Source: an uncultured Roseibium sp.
Lineage (GTDB): Bacteria; Pseudomonadota; Alphaproteobacteria; Rhizobiales; Stappiaceae
Length of the DNA stretch: 64,000 bases
Reading direction: 5' to 3'
NCBI RefSeq assembly: GCF_963675985.1
Contig: NZ_OY780958.1
Span: 682,001-746,000, forward strand
Positions 1-9,400 of this stretch are shown piece by piece. Every line of letters begins with the position of its first letter. The first letter of the stretch is position 1. Made by a program: the position numbers and the translations under genes. The notes under the pieces are model-generated. The model searched no databases. It saw only the letters and a list, made by a program, of their open reading frames with translations, and was not told where the DNA came from.

Positions 1-39
1 CTCATGACGGATGGGTCCCTGTTTGCCTTGTCATCGGGT

Positions 40-492
40 TCAATCGTTGGTGTTTGATGTTTCCAGGCGGTGGACAGCCTTGCGCAGAGCCGACAGATGC
101 ATTCGGATCGCATCTGCATCCGGATCGTCAAGCGTGCCGGTCAGACTGTTCTGGGCTTGCTGCCAGGCCTCATAGGCTTCCGCCAGTCGTTCCTCGCCTT
201 GTGCGGTCAGTTCCGGAACGACCTGCTTCGGCCCCTTTTTGTATCGGCGGACGAGATCCGCCTGCTCCAGCGGAAGCAGGTTACGCTGGAGGGTGGAGCG
301 TTCGATGCCCATCAGCCGGGCGAGCGCGCTTAACGACTCCGCCTTGCCGGAGCCGATCACGCCGAGCAGAACGGCCTGGGTGACCTCCAGGCCAAGCGGC
401 GCCAAATAGCGATTATAATGGCGGGTTACCAGATTGGCCGTTCTCCTGGCGGCGTGGGCCAGGCAAACGCGCCCCATCCATTCGATATCCAT
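40..492 (-). CDS. MarR-family transcriptional regulator
   Basis: 150 aa, the usual MarR length. The central part (about residues 45-115) reads as a winged helix: a recognition-helix region with LMGIERSTLQRNL is followed by a basic wing containing RRYKKGPKQV and an acidic 'ELTAQGEERL' strand-helix junction. The flanking N- and C-terminal helices would form the dimer interface. MarR proteins are dimeric repressors released by small ligands or oxidants. The ligand here is unknown, and no conserved redox cysteine pair is visible (one Cys, near residue 10). The gene faces away from the tRNA genes. Its upstream region carries two palindromes placed over a plausible promoter, so autoregulation is likely. 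No obvious target gene lies next to it on the + strand within the window. Confidence 0.9.
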   Translation of the reverse strand: MDIEWMGRVCLAHAARRTANLVTRHYNRYLAPLGLEVTQAVLLGVIGSGKAESLSALARLMGIERSTLQRNLLPLEQADLVRRYKKGPKQVVPELTAQGEERLAEAYEAWQQAQNSLTGTLDDPDADAIRMHLSALRKAVHRLETSNTND

Positions 493-975
493 CCGGTCTT
501 GGGCTCCGATGATCGACTATGTTGTATATGCAACAAAAATAGTTGTAGGTACAACATATTAATTCCTCTGCTTGAGCCCGGTTGCAGATACCGACGTCTC
601 ATGGCGGCGCCTTTTAAAAAGGGCGAGGCCCCCGACGCGTCGCAATTGGCATATCTGGCGCAGGTCACGTTCGAGCCGGATATATATAATGCAGCAGTGG
701 CGTCTGCGCTCGAAGGAGGCTGGAAAACAATCGCGGCTGGTCCGTGCGTGGAGCCTTTTTACCTGAATGCCGGACTTATTTTCGCCGCCAAGGCGGCCGT
801 TGGGCATGAAAGTGGCCGTTATCCCGATCGATCGTTCAGGCACGGATAGGGATCGATTGCCGGCAATTGACTGCAAATAAACATAAATCCGGCGCATGAG
901 GTGTTCCTGAGCCGCGTGAGGTGGCGCGTCTGAGGGTAAAGTTGGGAAATTTTCCAAATGATCTGCAAATCGGCG
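493..975. other. Gene-poor interval between marR and the tRNA operon
   Basis: Apart from the paired operator at 521-555 I see no supported gene here. An 83-codon reading frame from ATG 601 to 849 (+) has no ribosome binding site and no recognisable motif, so it is not called. The right end holds the tRNA promoter. Confidence 0.5.
521..555. promoter_or_regulatory. Paired palindromic operator, probable MarR binding sites
   Basis: Two 14-bp inverted repeats are present: GTTGTATATGCAAC at 521-534 (arms GTTG/CAAC with near-symmetric centre) and GTTGTAGGTACAAC at 542-555 (perfect 6-bp arms around GG). Their centres are 21 bp apart, two helical turns. On the minus strand the distal site overlaps TTGTAC and the proximal one CATATA, about 17-18 bp apart, which would serve as -35 and -10 elements for the MarR gene. 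Binding there would block the promoter. The link to this particular MarR protein is inferred from position. Confidence 0.65.
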
Positions 976-1004
976 TTGACACCACTACCCGTCATCTGCA
1001 TAAC
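976..1004 (+). promoter_or_regulatory. Sigma-70 type promoter of the tRNA-Tyr/Gly operon
   Basis: TTGACA at 976-981, a 17-bp spacer and CATAAC at 999-1004, ending 82 bp before tRNA-Tyr. The -35 is a perfect consensus match. A GC-rich stem (CGCCC 1023-1027 with GGGCG 1032-1036) follows in the presumed 5' leader. The same transcript may continue into tufA, since no terminator is visible between tRNA-Gly and tufA. Confidence 0.65.
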
Positions 1005-1086
1005 ACGCGCCACGGGATTGCTCGCCCCTCCGGGCGGGCTCTTCGTGAAGCCATCCTGACCGCTTCGGCGCGAAGCAGGACGAGAT

Positions 1087-1171
1087 GGAGGAGTGCCCGA
1101 GTGGCTAAAGGGGACGGACTGTAAATCCGTTGGCTATGCCTACGTTGGTTCGAATCCAACCTCCTCCACCA
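1087..1171 (+). tRNA. tRNA-Tyr (GTA anticodon)
   Basis: 85 nt including an encoded CCA. Acceptor arms GGAGGAG (1087-1093) and CTCCTCC (1161-1167) pair fully. The anticodon loop reads CTGTAAA with GTA. A long variable arm marks it as class II, and the T-arm contains GGTTCGAATCC. It starts the classic tyr-gly-tuf-trp tRNA/elongation factor cluster found upstream of secE in many Proteobacteria. Confidence 0.97.
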
Positions 1172-1193
1172 TCGTCCGGCCGATCACCGGTGC

Positions 1194-1267
1194 GCGGGTG
1201 TAGCTCAATGGTAGAGCAGCAGCCTTCCAAGCTGATGACGAGGGTTCGATTCCCTTCACCCGCTCCA
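1194..1267 (+). tRNA. tRNA-Gly (TCC anticodon)
   Basis: 74 nt with encoded CCA. Acceptor arms GCGGGTG (1194-1200) and CACCCGC (1257-1263) pair. The anticodon loop CTTCCAA carries TCC, and the T-loop GGTTCGATTCC is present. It lies 22 nt after tRNA-Tyr, so the two are almost certainly co-transcribed and separated by RNase processing. Confidence 0.97.
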
Positions 1268-1432
1268 TCATGGGTGCTGATCGGAGTGTCCGGAACGGAA
1301 GCTGCTTTCGCCCGGAAATCCTGACAGAACATACGGGAAGCAATTCGTCGTCCGCGGATACGTCCAAAGCGCCGGAAAGCGTCCCGCCTCGAGCCTTTAA
1401 CGATTTAACGTATTGGACAGAGAGCGACGCCG

Positions 1433-2623
<1,191 letters not shown>

Positions 2624-2632
2624 GATGAATTC

Positions 2633-2663
2633 GAATACCGGGCAGCACATCTGCCCGGTATTC
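2633..2663 (+). terminator. Stem-loop after tufA
   Basis: A perfect 13-bp inverted repeat, GAATACCGGGCAG with its complement, closes a 5-nt loop (CACAT at 2646-2650), starting 10 nt after the tufA stop. No T-run follows, so it may act as a weak terminator or an mRNA 3' stabiliser rather than a full intrinsic terminator. Confidence 0.6.
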
Positions 2664-2677
2664 ACTTGTCCGGACAC

Positions 2678-2706
2678 CTTGCCAAGGCAGGGGATAAGGA
2701 CTATCA
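2678..2706 (+). promoter_or_regulatory. Probable promoter of tRNA-Trp/secE
   Basis: CTTGCC at 2678-2683, 17 bp, then CTATCA at 2701-2706. This agrees with the CTTGAC-N17-CTATAT housekeeping pattern known from rhizobia. It sits between the tufA stem-loop and tRNA-Trp. Confidence 0.5.
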
Positions 2707-2749
2707 GGAGCAGGGTTGGCCAGGATGATATCGGGCCGGCCGATCTTGA

Positions 2750-2825
2750 AGGGGTGTAGCTCAGTTGGTAGAGCGACGGTCTCCAAAACCGTAGGTCGGG
2801 GGTTCGAGACCCTCCGCCCCTGCCA
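2750..2825 (+). tRNA. tRNA-Trp (CCA anticodon)
   Basis: 76 nt with encoded CCA. Acceptor AGGGGTG (2750-2756) pairs with CGCCCCT (2815-2821) with one G-T pair. The anticodon loop CTCCAAA carries CCA. D-arm and T-arm (GGTTCGAGACC) are regular. It precedes secE by 104 nt, an arrangement typical of alphaproteobacteria. Confidence 0.97.
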
Positions 2826-2876
2826 TTTTGCTCTTGATCATCGGCTCCTGAGGGCTTAAATAGGTTTCTCGGGTGA

Positions 2877-2901
2877 GGCGCGCGAAGTATTTTCGCGCGC
2901 C
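2877..2901 (+). other. Hairpin between tRNA-Trp and secE
   Basis: A perfect 10-bp stem, GGCGCGCGAA with TTCGCGCGCC, around a 5-nt loop GTATT. It lies 28 nt before the secE start, is very stable, and is not followed by T residues. It may serve RNA processing separating the tRNA from the secE-nusG mRNA. Confidence 0.55.
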
Positions 2902-2929
2902 CACTCGCATTTAACAGACCGGAATCGGA

Positions 2930-3127
2930 ATGGCGAAGACCAATCCCTTTACATTCGTTCAGCAAGTGCGCTCCGAAGTATCCAAGGTAACGTGGCCGAC
3001 ACGGCGCGAAACCGGGGTTACGACCGTGATGGTGTTCATCATGGTGGCGATCGCGTCGATTTTTTTCCTCGTCGCCGATCAGCTTATGGGTTGGGGCGTG
3101 AGCCTGCTTCTGGGCTTGGGCGGTTAA
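2930..3127 (+). CDS. secE: Preprotein translocase subunit SecE
   Basis: 65 aa, the short single-membrane-span form usual in alphaproteobacteria. The amphipathic N-terminal helix carries the conserved EVSKVTWPTRRE motif (about residues 16-27). It is followed by one transmembrane segment (about 31-55) and a glycine-rich end. SecE clamps SecY in the SecYEG channel of the inner membrane. It lies 57 nt ahead of nusG in the usual secE-nusG pair. Confidence 0.97.
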   Translation: MAKTNPFTFVQQVRSEVSKVTWPTRRETGVTTVMVFIMVAIASIFFLVADQLMGWGVSLLLGLGG

Positions 3128-3184
3128 AGGCCCACTGGTTGAGCGGCGGAACAGTTTAGAAGAAAAAGAACGGATCTGAGGGTC

Positions 3185-3715
3185 ATGGCCAAGCGCTGGT
3201 ACATTGTGCACGCCTATTCGAATTTCGAGAAGAAGGTGGCTGAGGCTATCCGCGAAAAGGCCGAGCAGCAGGGGCTGTCCGATCTTTTCGAGGAAATCCT
3301 CGTTCCGATGGAAAAGGTCGTTGAAGTGCGCCGCGGCCGCAAGGTCGATACCGAGCGCAAGTTTTTCCCCGGCTACGTGCTGGTGAAAATGGAAATGACC
3401 AACGATGCGTATCACCTGATCAAGAATACGCCGAAGGTGACCGGTTTTCTGGGATCCGACCAGAAGCCGATGCCGATCCCGGAACGGGAAGCCATGCAGA
3501 TCCTGCATCAGGTGCAGGAAGGTGTCGACCGGCCGAAGCCGTCCGTCAGCTTCGAGGTCGGCGAGCAGGTTCGCGTTTCCGACGGACCGTTTGCGTCTTT
3601 CTCCGGGCTGGTGGAAGAGGTCGACGACGAGCGCGCGCGCCTCAAGGTCGCGGTGTCCATCTTCGGCCGGGCAACGCCCGTGGAACTGGAATTCGGTCAG
3701 GTCGACAAGATCTGA
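3185..3715 (+). CDS. nusG: Transcription termination/antitermination factor NusG
   Basis: 176 aa. The N-terminal NGN domain (about 1-115, opening MAKRWYIVHAYSNFEKKV) binds RNA polymerase. A C-terminal KOW domain (about 125-176, with VRVSDGPFASFSGLVEEVD) contacts Rho or ribosomal S10. It couples transcription to translation and supports Rho termination. The 180-nt gap to rplK contains no clear terminator, so the downstream rplKA genes may be read from the same transcript. Confidence 0.98.
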   Translation: MAKRWYIVHAYSNFEKKVAEAIREKAEQQGLSDLFEEILVPMEKVVEVRRGRKVDTERKFFPGYVLVKMEMTNDAYHLIKNTPKVTGFLGSDQKPMPIPEREAMQILHQVQEGVDRPKPSVSFEVGEQVRVSDGPFASFSGLVEEVDDERARLKVAVSIFGRATPVELEFGQVDKI

Positions 3716-3895
3716 TCGTGTTGCGCCGCTGTGGCGGCGTGTGAGTGGCCCGGCAAATGTCCCAGCGGGAAGTGTCGGGTAAAGAAGGTCGGTGGCAGGT
3801 TCGAGCGCTCTTCGCCGGGTGCTCATGAGGGCCGGACCACCAACTCCCCAGGAGTTCGGGGAATAATCGTCGAACTCCGGTAATTGGAGAGAGAA

Positions 3896-4324
3896 ATGGC
3901 GAAGAAAATTGAAGGTTACCTGAAGCTGCAGGTGCCGGCCGGGTCTGCGACGCCGTCGCCCCCCATCGGTCCGGCACTCGGTCAGCGCGGTCTGAACATC
4001 ATGGAATTCTGCAAGGCGTTCAACGCGCAGACCCAGGATGTCGAAAAGGGCGCACCGTGCCCGACAGTCATTACCTACTTCACCGACAAGTCCTTTACGT
4101 TCGAGGTGAAGACCGCTCCGGTTAGCTTTTTCCTGAAGAAGGCTGCCAAGCTGCAGAAAGGCTCGCAGACCCCGGGCCGCGGCATCGCCGGTTCCGTCAA
4201 CAAGGCTCAGGTGCGTGAAATCGCCGAAGCCAAGATGAAGGATCTGAACGCCAACGACGTCGAGGCAGCAATGCTGATGGTCGAAGGCTCCGCCCGTTCC
4301 ATGGGCCTTGAGGTTAAGGAGTAA
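3896..4324 (+). CDS. rplK: 50S ribosomal protein L11
   Basis: 142 aa. L11 forms the base of the GTPase-associated centre on 23S rRNA with L10-L12. The N-terminal proline-rich segment PPIGPALGQRG (about residues 21-31) and the C-terminal RNA-binding domain are both present. I chose ATG 3896, preceded by GGAGAGAG. An upstream in-frame TTG at 3884 would add four residues but leave the Shine-Dalgarno sequence inside the gene. Only 4 nt separate it from rplA. Confidence 0.98.
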   Translation: MAKKIEGYLKLQVPAGSATPSPPIGPALGQRGLNIMEFCKAFNAQTQDVEKGAPCPTVITYFTDKSFTFEVKTAPVSFFLKKAAKLQKGSQTPGRGIAGSVNKAQVREIAEAKMKDLNANDVEAAMLMVEGSARSMGLEVKE

Positions 4325-4328
4325 GGTC

Positions 4329-5024
4329 ATGGCGAAGGTAGGAAAACGAGTTCGCGCTGCCCGCGAAGGGATCGACCGCAACAAGACCTATGCTCTCAGC
4401 GAAGCGCTCGGCATGGTCAAGGAGCGCGGCAAGGCCAAGTTTGACGAAACGGTCGAAGTGGCCATCAATCTGGGTGTTGATCCGCGCCACGCAGACCAGA
4501 TGGTCCGCGGCGTTTGTATTCTGCCGAACGGCACCGGTAAGACCGTCAAGGTCGCCGTGTTCGCCCGTGGCGACAAGGCTGAAGAAGCCAAGGCCGCTGG
4601 CGCCGATATCGTCGGTGCCGAGGAACTGGTCCAGGAAGTCCAGTCCGGCAAGATCGAGTTCGACCGCTGCATTGCAACGCCGGACATGATGCCGCTGGTC
4701 GGTCGTCTCGGCAAGGTGCTCGGCCCGCGCGGTCTGATGCCGAACCCGAAGGTCGGAACCGTGACCCCGGACGTGACGGCTGCTGTCAATGACGCCAAGG
4801 GCGGTGCGGTCCAGTTCCGCGTGGAAAAGGCCGGTATCGTTCATGCCGGCGTCGGCAAGGTCTCGTTCTCGCAGGAAGCGCTGGAGCAGAACGTCAAGGC
4901 GCTTCTGGATGCCGTTCAGAAAGCTAAGCCGAGCGGCTCCAAGGGGTCGTATCTGAAGCGTATTGCCGTGTCCTCCACCATGGGCCCGGGCGTCAAGATC
5001 GATCTGGCGAGCATCGCCGAGTGA
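4329..5024 (+). CDS. rplA: 50S ribosomal protein L1
   Basis: 231 aa. L1 builds the mobile L1 stalk near the E site and in many bacteria represses its own L11-L1 mRNA. The family signature MPNPKVGTVTPDV lies near residues 137-149. I chose ATG 4329, because AAGGAG overlaps the end of rplK at the right distance. An upstream in-frame ATG at 4308 lies inside rplK. Several hairpins follow the stop. Confidence 0.98.
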   Translation: MAKVGKRVRAAREGIDRNKTYALSEALGMVKERGKAKFDETVEVAINLGVDPRHADQMVRGVCILPNGTGKTVKVAVFARGDKAEEAKAAGADIVGAEELVQEVQSGKIEFDRCIATPDMMPLVGRLGKVLGPRGLMPNPKVGTVTPDVTAAVNDAKGGAVQFRVEKAGIVHAGVGKVSFSQEALEQNVKALLDAVQKAKPSGSKGSYLKRIAVSSTMGPGVKIDLASIAE

Positions 5025-5030
5025 TTTTAA

Positions 5031-5053
5031 TGCGCCGGTCCGAGGCCGGCGCA
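5031..5053 (+). terminator. Stem-loop after rplA
   Basis: TGCGCCGG (5031-5038) pairs with CCGGCGCA (5046-5053) over a 7-nt loop, 7 nt after the rplA stop. It lacks a downstream T-run, so it is either a weak terminator or the first element of the L10 leader structure. Confidence 0.45.
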
Positions 5054-5350
5054 TCAACAGAATTCCAGCCGGGCGACCGGCTGGATAGATCCGGCGGATA
5101 GCCGGGTCGCCCTGTCCGAGACTGCAGGTGCCGGGAAACCGGTTTAAGCCACACGGGCCTGCATAGATGGGTGAGAACCGAATTCCCGGAAACGGGCAGA
5201 AGGTTCGAACCAGGCCTTGCCGCTTGCGTTTCGCATGTGTCGAGGGGACAGGACCCTTGAGCGTCGTTTGCAGACGGTCCCGGGTTCGGGAGCCTAAGCA
5301 GGCGGCAAAGGCAAACCGGCGGCGGAAACGCCGCCAAATGGAGAAGGCAA
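5054..5350 (+). ncRNA. Structured 5' leader of rplJL (L10-leader type)
   Basis: A 326-nt gene-free stretch precedes rplJ. It holds at least three hairpins closed by GNRA tetraloops: a 9-bp stem with GCGA (5064-5085), CCGG-GAAA-CCGG (5131-5142) and CCCG-GAAA-CGGG (5185-5196). Nearer the gene, GGGAC (5245-5249) can pair with GTCCC (5277-5281) around an inner CGTC/GACG stem (5262-5276). In many bacteria L10-L12 represses its own synthesis by binding such a leader. That this leader does so is inferred from position and structure. No promoter is convincing within it. Confidence 0.6.
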
Positions 5351-5869
5351 GTGGAAAGAGCGGAAAAGCACGAGTTCGTGACGGCCCTCAACAGCGAGCT
5401 GGGTGATACCGGCGTTGTGGTTGTCGCGCACTATGCAGGCCTTTCGGTTGCGCAGATGACGGCCCTCCGGGCATCGGTGCGTGAAGCCGGCGGTTCTGTG
5501 AAAGTCGCAAAAAACCGCCTTGTGAAACTTGCCCTTCAAGGCACGGAACTGGAGCATATCTCCGACCTGTTTTCCGGCCCGACCCTGATCGCCTATTCGG
5601 AAGATCCGGTCGCAGCCCCGAAAGCTGTCGCGAATTTTGCCAAGGCACACGAGCAACTCGTGATCCTCGGCGGTGCTCTTGGCTCCACCAACCTGAACCC
5701 GGAAGGGGTCAAGTCTCTGGCTACCATGCCGTCGCTCGACGAGCTGCGTGCAAAGCTGGTTGGCATGATCCAGACCCCGGCGACCCGTATCGCCCAGGTT
5801 GTCAACGCTCCGGCCGGGCAGCTTGCCCGCGTCTTCGGCGCGTATGCCAAGAAGGACGAGGCCGCATAA
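5351..5869 (+). CDS. rplJ: 50S ribosomal protein L10
   Basis: 172 aa, starting at GTG 5351 behind GGAGAAGG. L10 anchors the L12 dimers to the ribosome. The N-terminal rRNA-binding domain (MERAEKHEFV..., about 1-130) is followed by the C-terminal helix that holds the L12 dimers. The GTG start and long leader suggest translational control. The gap to rplL is 61 nt with its own ribosome binding site, usual for the higher L12 output. Confidence 0.98.
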   Translation: MERAEKHEFVTALNSELGDTGVVVVAHYAGLSVAQMTALRASVREAGGSVKVAKNRLVKLALQGTELEHISDLFSGPTLIAYSEDPVAAPKAVANFAKAHEQLVILGGALGSTNLNPEGVKSLATMPSLDELRAKLVGMIQTPATRIAQVVNAPAGQLARVFGAYAKKDEAA

Positions 5870-5930
5870 GGCGACCCAAACAAACACTGTCTGTAACCAA
5901 TACTGGTTCGAACTTTAAGGTAGAAATAAA

Positions 5931-6308
5931 ATGGCTGATCTTGAAAAGCTCGTAGACGAACTGTCCGCACTGACCGTTATGGAAGCTGCTGAACTGTCCA
6001 AGCTTCTGGAAGAAAAGTGGGGCGTTTCCGCTGCTGCTCCGGTCGCAGTTGCTGCTGCTCCTGGTGGTGGCGATGGCGCTGCCGCTGCAGAAGAAAAGAC
6101 CGAGTTCGACGTCGTTCTGGCGTCCGCAGGCGACAAGAAGATCAACGTGATCAAGGAAGTCCGCGCAATCACCGGTCTTGGCCTGAAGGAAGCAAAGGAA
6201 CTCGTCGAGTCCGCTCCGAAGGCTGTCAAGGAAGGCGTTTCCAAGGACGAAGCCGAAGAGCTGAAGAAGAAGCTGGAAGAAGCCGGCGCTTCTGTCGAGC
6301 TGAAGTAA
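5931..6308 (+). CDS. rplL: 50S ribosomal protein L7/L12
   Basis: 125 aa. The N-terminal dimerisation domain (about 1-33) is joined by an Ala/Gly/Pro-rich flexible hinge (about 35-55) to the C-terminal factor-binding domain with KINVIKEVRAITGLGLKEAK. L12 recruits EF-Tu, EF-G, IF2 and release factors. The hinge and fold have normal length. A terminator-like attenuator follows before rpoB. Confidence 0.99.
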   Translation: MADLEKLVDELSALTVMEAAELSKLLEEKWGVSAAAPVAVAAAPGGGDGAAAAEEKTEFDVVLASAGDKKINVIKEVRAITGLGLKEAKELVESAPKAVKEGVSKDEAEELKKKLEEAGASVELK

Positions 6309-6326
6309 TCGGGCTTATTGCCCACC

Positions 6327-6355
6327 ACGGTCCCGGAGCCATCCGGGACCGTTTT
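6327..6355 (+). terminator. Attenuator-like intrinsic terminator, rplL-rpoB
   Basis: ACGGTCCCGGA (6327-6337) pairs perfectly with TCCGGGACCGT (6342-6352) over a 4-nt loop GCCA, followed by TTTC. Partial termination between rplL and rpoB is known in Proteobacteria and explains why polymerase subunits are made less than ribosomal proteins. Its strength here is inferred. Confidence 0.75.
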
Positions 6356-6365
6356 CTGGCCCCGG

Positions 6366-6413
6366 CGGGAATTCCCGTGTCCGGGGCAAAAGTCCCACTA
6401 GGGGGACGGTTTT
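6366..6413 (+). other. Palindrome and second hairpin upstream of rpoB
   Basis: Directly after the attenuator lie a perfect 12-bp palindrome CGGGAATTCCCG (6366-6377) and a second small stem, GTCCC (6392-6396) with GGGAC (6403-6407), followed by GGTTTTCC. Together they form a folded region of about 85 nt, where other bacteria have an attenuator plus an RNase III processing site. Confidence 0.45.
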
Positions 6414-6491
6414 CCGAAGCGCCCGGGCTCAGGCCCGATTGGAAAAGGGGCGTTTCGGCCAGCCGTTACCCGGCCGATACGAGGAGCGACA

Positions 6492-9400
6492 ATGACCCAA
6501 ACGTTCAACGGTCGCAAAAAGGTCCGGAAATTCTTCGGATCCATCCGCGATGTTGCGGAAATGCCCAACCTCATCGAGGTTCAGAAGGCATCATACGACC
6601 AGTTCCTGCAAGTTGACGAGCTGCCAGGCGGCGGCCGGATCAACGACGGTCTGGAAGCGGTTTTCCAATCCGTTTTCCCGATTTCGGATTTTGCGGGTAC
6701 CTCTCTGCTGGAATTCGTGTCCTACGAATTCGAGACGCCGAAATACGACGTGGACGAGTGCCGTCAGCGCGGCATGACGTTTTCCGCTCCGCTGAAGGTC
6801 ACCCTGCGTCTGATCGTGTTCGATGTCGACGAGGACACCGGCGCGAAATCCGTCAAGGACATCAAGGAACAGGATGTCTACATGGGCGACATGCCGTTCA
6901 TGACGGACAACGGCACCTTCGTCGTCAACGGCACCGAGCGCGTCATCGTTTCCCAGATGCACCGGTCGCCCGGCGTGTTCTTCGACCACGACAAGGGCAA
7001 GACCCATTCGTCCGGCAAGCTTCTGTTCGCCGCTCGCGTGATCCCCTATCGCGGGTCCTGGCTCGATATTGAATTCGACGCGAAGGACATCGTCCATGCG
7101 CGCATCGACCGCCGGCGCAAGATTCCGGTCACCTCTCTGCTCATGGCCCTCGGCCTGGACGGCGAGGAGATCCTCAACACGTTCTACAACCGGATCGACT
7201 ACACCCGGAATGCCGAGAACACCTGGCGCATGCCATTCGACGGCAACCGTCTGAAGGGCTCCAAGGCTTCCTATGACCTGGTTGACGCCGACAGCGGCGA
7301 AGTGGTCGTGGAAGCCGGTCGCAAGATCACTGCGCGTACCATCAAGCAGCTCTCCGAAAAGGGTGTGACCGCCCTGAAGGTGACCGACGAGGACCTGCAC
7401 GGCCAGTACCTGGCCGAGGATATCGTTGATCCTTCGTCCGGCGAGATTTTCGCCGAGGCTGGCGAGGAGATCACCGGCAAGACCCTGGAAGAGCTGAAGG
7501 AACGCGGCTATGACGAGCTGCCGATCCTCGACATCGACCATGTCAACACCGGTGCCTATATCCGCAACACCCTGGCCGCCGACAAGAACGAGTCCCGCGA
7601 GGACGCGCTGTTCGACATCTACCGGGTGATGCGTCCGGGCGAGCCGCCCACGATCGACACCGCCGAAGCCATGTTCCAGTCGCTGTTCTTCGACGACGAG
7701 CGCTACGATCTGTCCGCGGTCGGCCGCGTGAAGATGAACATGCGTCTCGATCTGGAGTGCGAGGACACGGTCCGCGTGCTGCGCAAGGAAGACATCCTGT
7801 CCGTCATCAAGGTTCTCCTGGAACTGCGCGACGGCAAGGGCGAGATCGACGACATCGACAACCTCGGCAACCGCCGGGTGCGCTCGGTCGGCGAGCTGAT
7901 GGAAAACCAGTATCGTGTCGGCCTGCTTCGCATGGAACGCGCCATCAAGGAACGCATGAGCTCCGTCGAGATCGACACGGTCATGCCGCAGGACCTGATC
8001 AACGCCAAGCCGGCTGCCGCAGCCGTGCGGGAGTTCTTCGGTTCCTCGCAGCTGTCCCAGTTCATGGACCAGACCAACCCGCTGTCGGAAGTCACCCACA
8101 AGCGGCGCCTGTCGGCGCTGGGTCCGGGCGGTCTGACCCGCGAGCGCGCGGGCTTCGAGGTGCGCGACGTGCACCCGACCCACTACGGCCGTATCTGTCC
8201 GATTGAAACGCCGGAAGGCCCGAACATCGGTCTGATCAACTCGCTCGCCACCTTTGCCCGGGTCAACAAGTACGGCTTCATCGAAAGCCCGTACCGCAAG
8301 GTCAAGGACGGCGTGGTGACCAACGAGGTCGTTTATCTGTCCGCCATGGAAGAGGCCAAGCACTATGTGGCCCAGTCCAACGCGGTCTATGATGACAAGG
8401 GTCAATTCACCGAAGAGTTGATCACCTGCCGTCACGCTGGCGAAAACATGATGGTGCCGTCGGAACGCGTCGATCTCATGGACGTGTCGCCGAAGCAGCT
8501 CGTGTCGGTCGCCGCCGCTCTGATTCCGTTCCTGGAAAACGATGACGCCAACCGCGCCCTCATGGGCTCGAACATGCAGCGTCAGGCCGTGCCGCTGGTC
8601 CGCGCCGAGGCACCGTTCGTTGGTACCGGCATGGAAGCCGTCGTGGCACGCGACTCCGGGGCCGCCATTGGCGCCCGCCGGACAGGTGTGGTCGATCAGG
8701 TCGATGCGACTCGTATCGTCATCCGGGCGACGGAAGATCTCGATCCGGGCAAATCCGGCGTTGACATCTACCGGCTGATGAAGTTCCAGCGTTCCAACCA
8801 GAACACCTGCATCAACCAGCGTCCGTTGGTGCGTGTCGGTGACGTGGTCGGCAAGGGTGACATCATTGCCGACGGTCCGTCCACGGATCTCGGCGATCTG
8901 GCACTCGGCCGGAACGTGCTCGTCGCGTTCATGCCATGGAACGGCTACAACTTCGAGGATTCCATCCTCCTGTCCGAGCGCATCGTCTCCGATGACGTGT
9001 TCACCTCCATCCACCTTGAGGAATTCGAGGTGATGGCCCGTGATACCAAGCTCGGCCCGGAAGAAATCACCCGCGACATTCCGAACGTTTCGGAAGAAGC
9101 GCTGAAGAACCTCGATGAAGCCGGGATCGTCTATATCGGTGCGGAACTGCATCCGGGCGATATCCTCGTCGGCAAGATCACGCCGAAGGGCGAAAGCCCG
9201 ATGACGCCGGAAGAAAAGCTCCTGCGCGCCATCTTCGGCGAAAAGGCGTCCGACGTCCGCGATACCTCCCTGCGTCTGCCGCCGGGGGTTTCCGGTACGG
9301 TCGTGGAAGTGCGCGTCTTCAACCGCCACGGGGTGGAAAAGGACGAGCGGGCCATGGCGATCGAGCGCGAGGAAATCGAGCGTCTCGCCAAGGACCGGGA

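Noticed and set aside
601..849. Possible 83-aa gene in the marR-tRNA interval
   Set aside because: No ribosome binding site, no recognised motif, and the frame also stays open upstream through the marR gene, so the openness is not evidence of coding.
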